A DNA stretch of 64,000 nt from Sphagnum magellanicum (taxonomy: Eukaryota; Streptophyta; Sphagnopsida; Sphagnales; Sphagnaceae). The position numbers and the translations under genes were made by a program. The stretch is from NCBI GenBank assembly GCA_021904315.1, contig CM038910.1, positions 24,500,256 to 24,564,255 on the forward strand. Reading direction: 5' to 3'. Below, one piece after another: positions 60,366 to 64,000 of the stretch. The notes beneath the pieces were generated by a model, which made no database searches, was not told where the DNA came from, and saw only the letters and a list, made by a program, of their open reading frames with translations. Numbering within the stretch: the first letter of the stretch is position 1; each line of letters begins with the position of its first letter.

Positions 60366-60470
60366 AGGGTGGCTATTGATGGGTAGCCCGCATGTTACCA
60401 GAACTTGCTAAACCACAACAACGACAAATCAATCTACCAATAAACAGGTTGCCCATTCAGTAGCCACCCT
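60366..60470. ncRNA. Foldback 3, candidate small-RNA precursor
   Basis: The 5' arm AGGGTGGCTATTGATGGGTA (60366-60388 with GCC) pairs with the 3' arm GGTTGCCCATTCAGTAGCCA (60447-60470 with CCCT), with about three mismatches and one bulge over ~23 bp. The loop is about 58 nt and total ~105 nt. Confidence 0.45.
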
Positions 60471-62010
60471 TTGCACAAACACTACCCAGCATAACAAATG
60501 ATTGGATGCATGAGACATTATCTATAATCCGATTGAATGTCATGAACTGTAATTTGGAGGATGTTAATCATTTCATCCATGCAGGCACTTGTTTCTTGTT
60601 GTCATCTGTTGTAGCCTTTGTCTTTGTTCACCAATCATAATTCCCTAGTACCTTGGCCAATTCAGCACTAATTATATTATTTTCAGAATTGTTGAAGTTT
60701 ACAAAAGTTATTCCTTCCAAATCAAAAAATATTGTGAAGTTATCTAGTGAATATTAAGGAACATTTCATTTGTTGAAATGAAAATGTCAAAATTAATTAA
60801 TTATTCGACAGACATGTGTTGAAATGGCCAAGGTACTATGGTAGTCTGTGTGACAATAGTCAGGTACGTGAGCTACGGAGTCTGGACAGGCATGCTGTAG
60901 GCAAATAGACAATTAACACATAGTCAAGTGAAGTTCAAAAATTGGTTACACATTAGAGTTTTCAGTATAGTAAAAAAAACACAGCACCAGAATCCTGAGT
61001 TTGGTCCAAAACTGGGTGAGATTTTTTTTAAAAGAAGATAACTGCGAAAAAGAGTACATTAGTCTCCTTCAAAGGGTGGGGGTGAAACTCAAAAATGCAC
61101 CATTTTTTGTGGTAAACTGAGTTTCATCCTGTTTTAACTGTTGACCCTCTGTTTCCTTTTTCCTGAGCGCCTCCAGTGCTGTTGCTGCATAATATATTTT
61201 CACTGCTCCTACCTGTACAACTAGGTACTCTAGTTACCTCGAACCTTGTGCATTAAATACCCAGATTTAATAAAACTTCCTTACTTACTTTGCGGACCTC
61301 ACTCAAAGAGAGGGGATAGGGGGTGAAAGGAGGCCCAAAGACAGGGTGAAGACAGGGTGACTTTAAGGAAAACCCTATTACAGTCCAAAAATCAGCTATT
61401 ACGCATTGTGAGCCACTAGAGGAGGAGGGCCGATCAGAAGCTCAAGAACGACTGCAGTGTAGTGTAGTAGCTTATGAAGATCTCTGAGGTTCTTAAACAT
61501 TCAGATGGATTGTGGCGACGAGATTGATCACGTAGTAGAGAGGGGCGGGGGTGTTTTTTTGTCGGGATGTGTGAGAAGAGCTTCGCCAACATCCAAGCGT
61601 GCAAGGAATGAGATTTGACTACTAAACCACTGTGGCGATTGGGCAGCAAACGATTGGTGAGACGGTGGTGGTGGAACAATCCATCCAAACAAAAAAACAC
61701 CTCATGATGAACAACAACAAACCAAACCAAAACAAAACCTTTGTTGCAAAATCAATCAAACCCAAGAAGAAGAAGAAGAAGAAGAAGAAGAGTTGAACTA
61801 AGAGTGAGTGCGGTTTGTGGAGTGCTGGTAGCGTGGACGCTGGTGGTCCCCTGTGTCTGTGGCGCCGCCGCAGATCATGCTACCATGCTTCCCGTGCTCT
61901 TCATCTTCATCACGCAAATCCGGGACCCAATCAGCCCCCTTTCGTTTTTGGTTTTTTTTGTGCGGGGGGTGGTGGGGGAGGGAGGGTTGGCTACTACATA
62001 TAGCCAAAAG
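60471..62010. other. Spacer of mixed composition
   Basis: No supported protein gene. A GAA microsatellite lies at about 61766-61790. AATAAA occurs near 61268, which could end a transcript carrying the foldbacks at 59.9-60.5 kb (speculative). Open frames to 98 codons lack motifs. Confidence 0.4.
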
Positions 62011-63100
62011 CTATATTAAAAAAAAATTAAAAGCGCTAAAATCAAGTGCATTTAAAGATTTTCAATAGCCATAATATTAGGCCAAAATTTAATGAAAATG
62101 GCCAGATTTTTATACATGCAAGTAGGTAGCCAAAAAAAGAAAACAAGTATTTTTAAATTTCTTACTTCATAAAATCAAGTGGGTTTAAAGATGATCAATA
62201 GCCATAATATTAGACCAAAATTTAAACCCCAGATTTCTATACATGGTGCATGCAAGTAGGTAGCCAAAAAAAGAAAAAGAAAAAACAAGTATTTTAAAAT
62301 TTCTTACTTCATAGAATCAAGTGGGTTTAAAGATTTTCAATAGCCATAATATTAGACCAAAATTTAATAAAAATCGCCAGATTTCTATACATGGTGCATG
62401 CAAGTCGGTAGCCAAAAAGAGAGAGAGAAAAAAATAAGTTTTTAAAAATTTCTTACTTGATAGAATCAAGTGGGTTTAAAGATTTTCAATAACCATAATG
62501 TTAGACCAAAATTTAATAAAAATCGCCAGATTTCTATCCATGGTGCATGCAAGTAGGTAGCCAAAAAGAGAGAGAGAAAAAAAAACAAGTTTTAAAAAAT
62601 TTCTTACTTCATAAAATCAAGTGGGTTTAAAGATTTTCAATAGCCATAATACTAGACCAAAATCTAATAAAAATTGCCAGATTTCTATACATGGTGCATG
62701 CAAGGTAGGTAGCCACCCAAAAAAAAAAAACAACAAGCATTTAATTTTTTTTTTAACTTTCATACAATGAAGTGGGTTTAAGTAATTTCAATAGCCATAA
62801 TTAGACCAAAATTCAAGAAAAAAAAAAACGCCAGATTTCTAATACATGGTTCAAGTAGGTAGCCAGAAAAGAAAAAGAAAAAAAAGAAGTATGTTTAAAA
62901 ATTTGACTTTCATAAAATCAAGTGGTTTTAAAGATTTTCAATAGCCATAATTAGACCAAAATTCAAGAAAAATCGCCAGATAGCCCCCAAAAAAAGGAAA
63001 AAAAAGAAAAAAAGAAGAAGTGTGTTAAAAAATATTTTTACTTTCATATTTAGCTTTGTCGCCAAATTTTGGCTAAAATTCCTGTGGATCATTTGCCAGA
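62011..63100. repeat. Seven-unit ~150 bp satellite upstream of the MYB gene
   Basis: Units start at about 62038, 62171, 62313, 62462, 62613, 62763 and 62913 (periods 133-151 bp). Each has the core ATCAAGTGGGTTTAAAGATT, then CAATAGCCATAAT, ACCAAAATT, GCCAGATTTCTATACATG and AAGTAGGTAGCC, followed by an A-rich stretch. Its left edge (CTATATTAAAA) and right edge (ACTTTCATATTTAGCTTTG, then GTGGATCAT) match the 5' and inner parts of the 700 bp repeat at 28991 and 56518. Confidence 0.85.
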
Positions 63101-63299
63101 AGCTTCTTCATCATCATCACCATCATTCATCATCATCATCATCATCAGCACTTCGCTCATCATCAAGAAACGATGAATAAATTCAGTGCAAAATGCGTGT
63201 GGGGGGAATTAAATTTGTTTTTGGTATAATTGAAATTATTTGGAAAATTTGGAACATGCTTGAAAAAGAATGGAAGGCCAGTGAATAATTGAAGATTTG

Positions 63300-63590
63300 A
63301 TTTGAATCTGCTGCTGCTGAAGAAGAAGAATTCAACAAGAAGAAGAAATAATTTTGAATCTGTTGCTGAAGAAGAAAAAGAATTCAAGAAGAAGAAGAAG
63401 AAGAAGAAGAAGAAATAATTTTGAATCTGTTGTTGAAGAAGAAGAAGAAGAAATAGTTTTGAATTTGTTGCTGAAGAAGAAGAAGAAATAATTTTGAATT
63501 TGTTGTTGAAGGAGAAGTTGAAGAAGAAGAAGAAGAAGTAATTTTGAATCTGTTGCTGAAGAAGAAGAATTCAAGAAGAGAAGAAGAAGA
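63300..63590. repeat. GAA-rich minisatellite
   Basis: About six units of ~50 bp, TTTTGAATCTGTTGCTGAAG followed by variable GAA runs and sometimes TTCAAGAAG. The minus-strand open frames of poly-Ser/Leu type over this span are artefacts of the repeat. Confidence 0.85.
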
Positions 63591-63710
63591 ACAAGTGGTG
63601 TTGGTGGTGAAAAACAACATCAACTGTATGTAATCTGGAATCTCAGAAAACAAACACACTTTGGGCTTGGAAAAGGAAAATTCACACACGAGCTTGACGA
63701 CGGTGAAAGA

Positions 63711-63778
63711 AAGGCAGGCAGGCAGGCAGGCTGGCAGGCAGGCAGGCAGGAAGACGGACGGACGGACGGACAGGACAG
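63711..63778. repeat. GGCA and GGAC microsatellites in presumed MYB 5' UTR
   Basis: Consecutive GGCA tetranucleotides (two runs separated by a single variant) followed by GACG/GGAC tetranucleotides, ending about 20 bp before the MYB start codon. Confidence 0.85.
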
Positions 63779-63799
63779 TGGAGTGTGCAAGGATTGAGC

Positions 63800-63962
63800 A
63801 TGGCCCCAAAACAAGCTTCTGCTTCTTCTTCTTGTTGCTGCAGTCGTGAACAAACTGCCGGACTGAAGAGAGGTCCCTGGACGCAGAGTGAGGATCACCG
63901 ACTCATTCAGTACATCAGTGTACATGGTGAAGGTTGCTGGCGTACATTGCCCAAAGCTGCAG
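63800..63962 (+). CDS. R2R3-MYB transcription factor, first exon (partial, cut by window end)
   Basis: Encodes 54 complete codons plus one base: a short Ser/Cys-rich N-terminus, then the start of the R2 MYB repeat with [12 protein letters not shown]27 and W47 spaced 19 residues apart, ending LPKAAG. The exon ends G|GTGA. Most plant R2R3-MYB genes have their first intron at this position and phase, just before LLRCGKSCRLRW. Continuing into the intron gives a stop after EKIIGK. The start was chosen at the ATG (MAPKQ). R2 remainder and R3 lie outside the window. It is a nuclear DNA-binding regulator; its subgroup cannot be told from this part. Confidence 0.88.
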
Positions 63963-64000
63963 GTGAAAAAATTATAGGAAAATAAAAAAAAAGCAACAAC

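Noticed and set aside
63163-63809. Poly-Ser/Leu/Phe minus-strand open frames
   Set aside because: Translation artefacts of GAA microsatellites upstream of the MYB gene.

Overview
The window is nuclear DNA of a land plant. I read it as plant because it carries a PLS-type pentatricopeptide-repeat gene, a SUF4-like zinc-finger gene, a COMT-like O-methyltransferase, the start of an R2R3-MYB gene, CACTA transposons and a chromodomain Ty3/gypsy element. The style of the PPR protein, the long AT-rich transposon-filled spacers and the Gag type suggest a fern or another seed-free plant with a large genome. That last step is inference only.

Layout: 1-2.5 kb holds a decayed CACTA-like copy. A compact gene island follows from 3 to 16 kb. 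It contains RPC10 (Pol III subunit, minus strand, 3 exons), a divergent intron-poor PPR gene (plus strand), and a SUF4/BuGZ homologue (minus strand, 7 exons) that converges on the PPR gene. Introns of RPC10 and SUF4 share copies of the same diverged repeat. From 16 to 34 kb the DNA is AT-rich and nearly gene-free. It contains a local duplication (24.6-25.6 kb), a decayed protein-coding relic (26.3-28.0 kb), a ~700 bp repeat (29.0 kb) and a degenerate zinc-ribbon gene (30.2-32.0 kb).

From 33.8 to 41.5 kb a broken chromovirus-type LTR element (34256-40536, 5-bp target duplication ACAAT) sits inside an older gypsy relic. A 1.48 kb CACTA element with a GTA target duplication lies at 42.1-43.6 kb inside an older relative. 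From 44 to 54 kb the DNA is AT-rich with short duplications. A GC-richer O-methyltransferase gene (54.5-55.9 kb, 3 exons) is followed by a second copy of the 700 bp repeat (56.5 kb). Another AT-rich spacer leads to three consecutive ~100-nt foldbacks at 59.9-60.5 kb, which look like small-RNA precursors. A seven-unit ~150 bp satellite, apparently expanded from the 5' part of the 700 bp repeat, and GAA-rich microsatellites then precede the first exon of an R2R3-MYB gene cut by the window end.

The genes do not form a pathway. RPC10 (transcription), PPR (organelle RNA), SUF4 (chromatin or mitosis), OMT (phenolic methylation) and MYB (regulation) are independent. Exons were placed by eye from reading frame, GT-AG sites and family knowledge. 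No alignment or database search was run.
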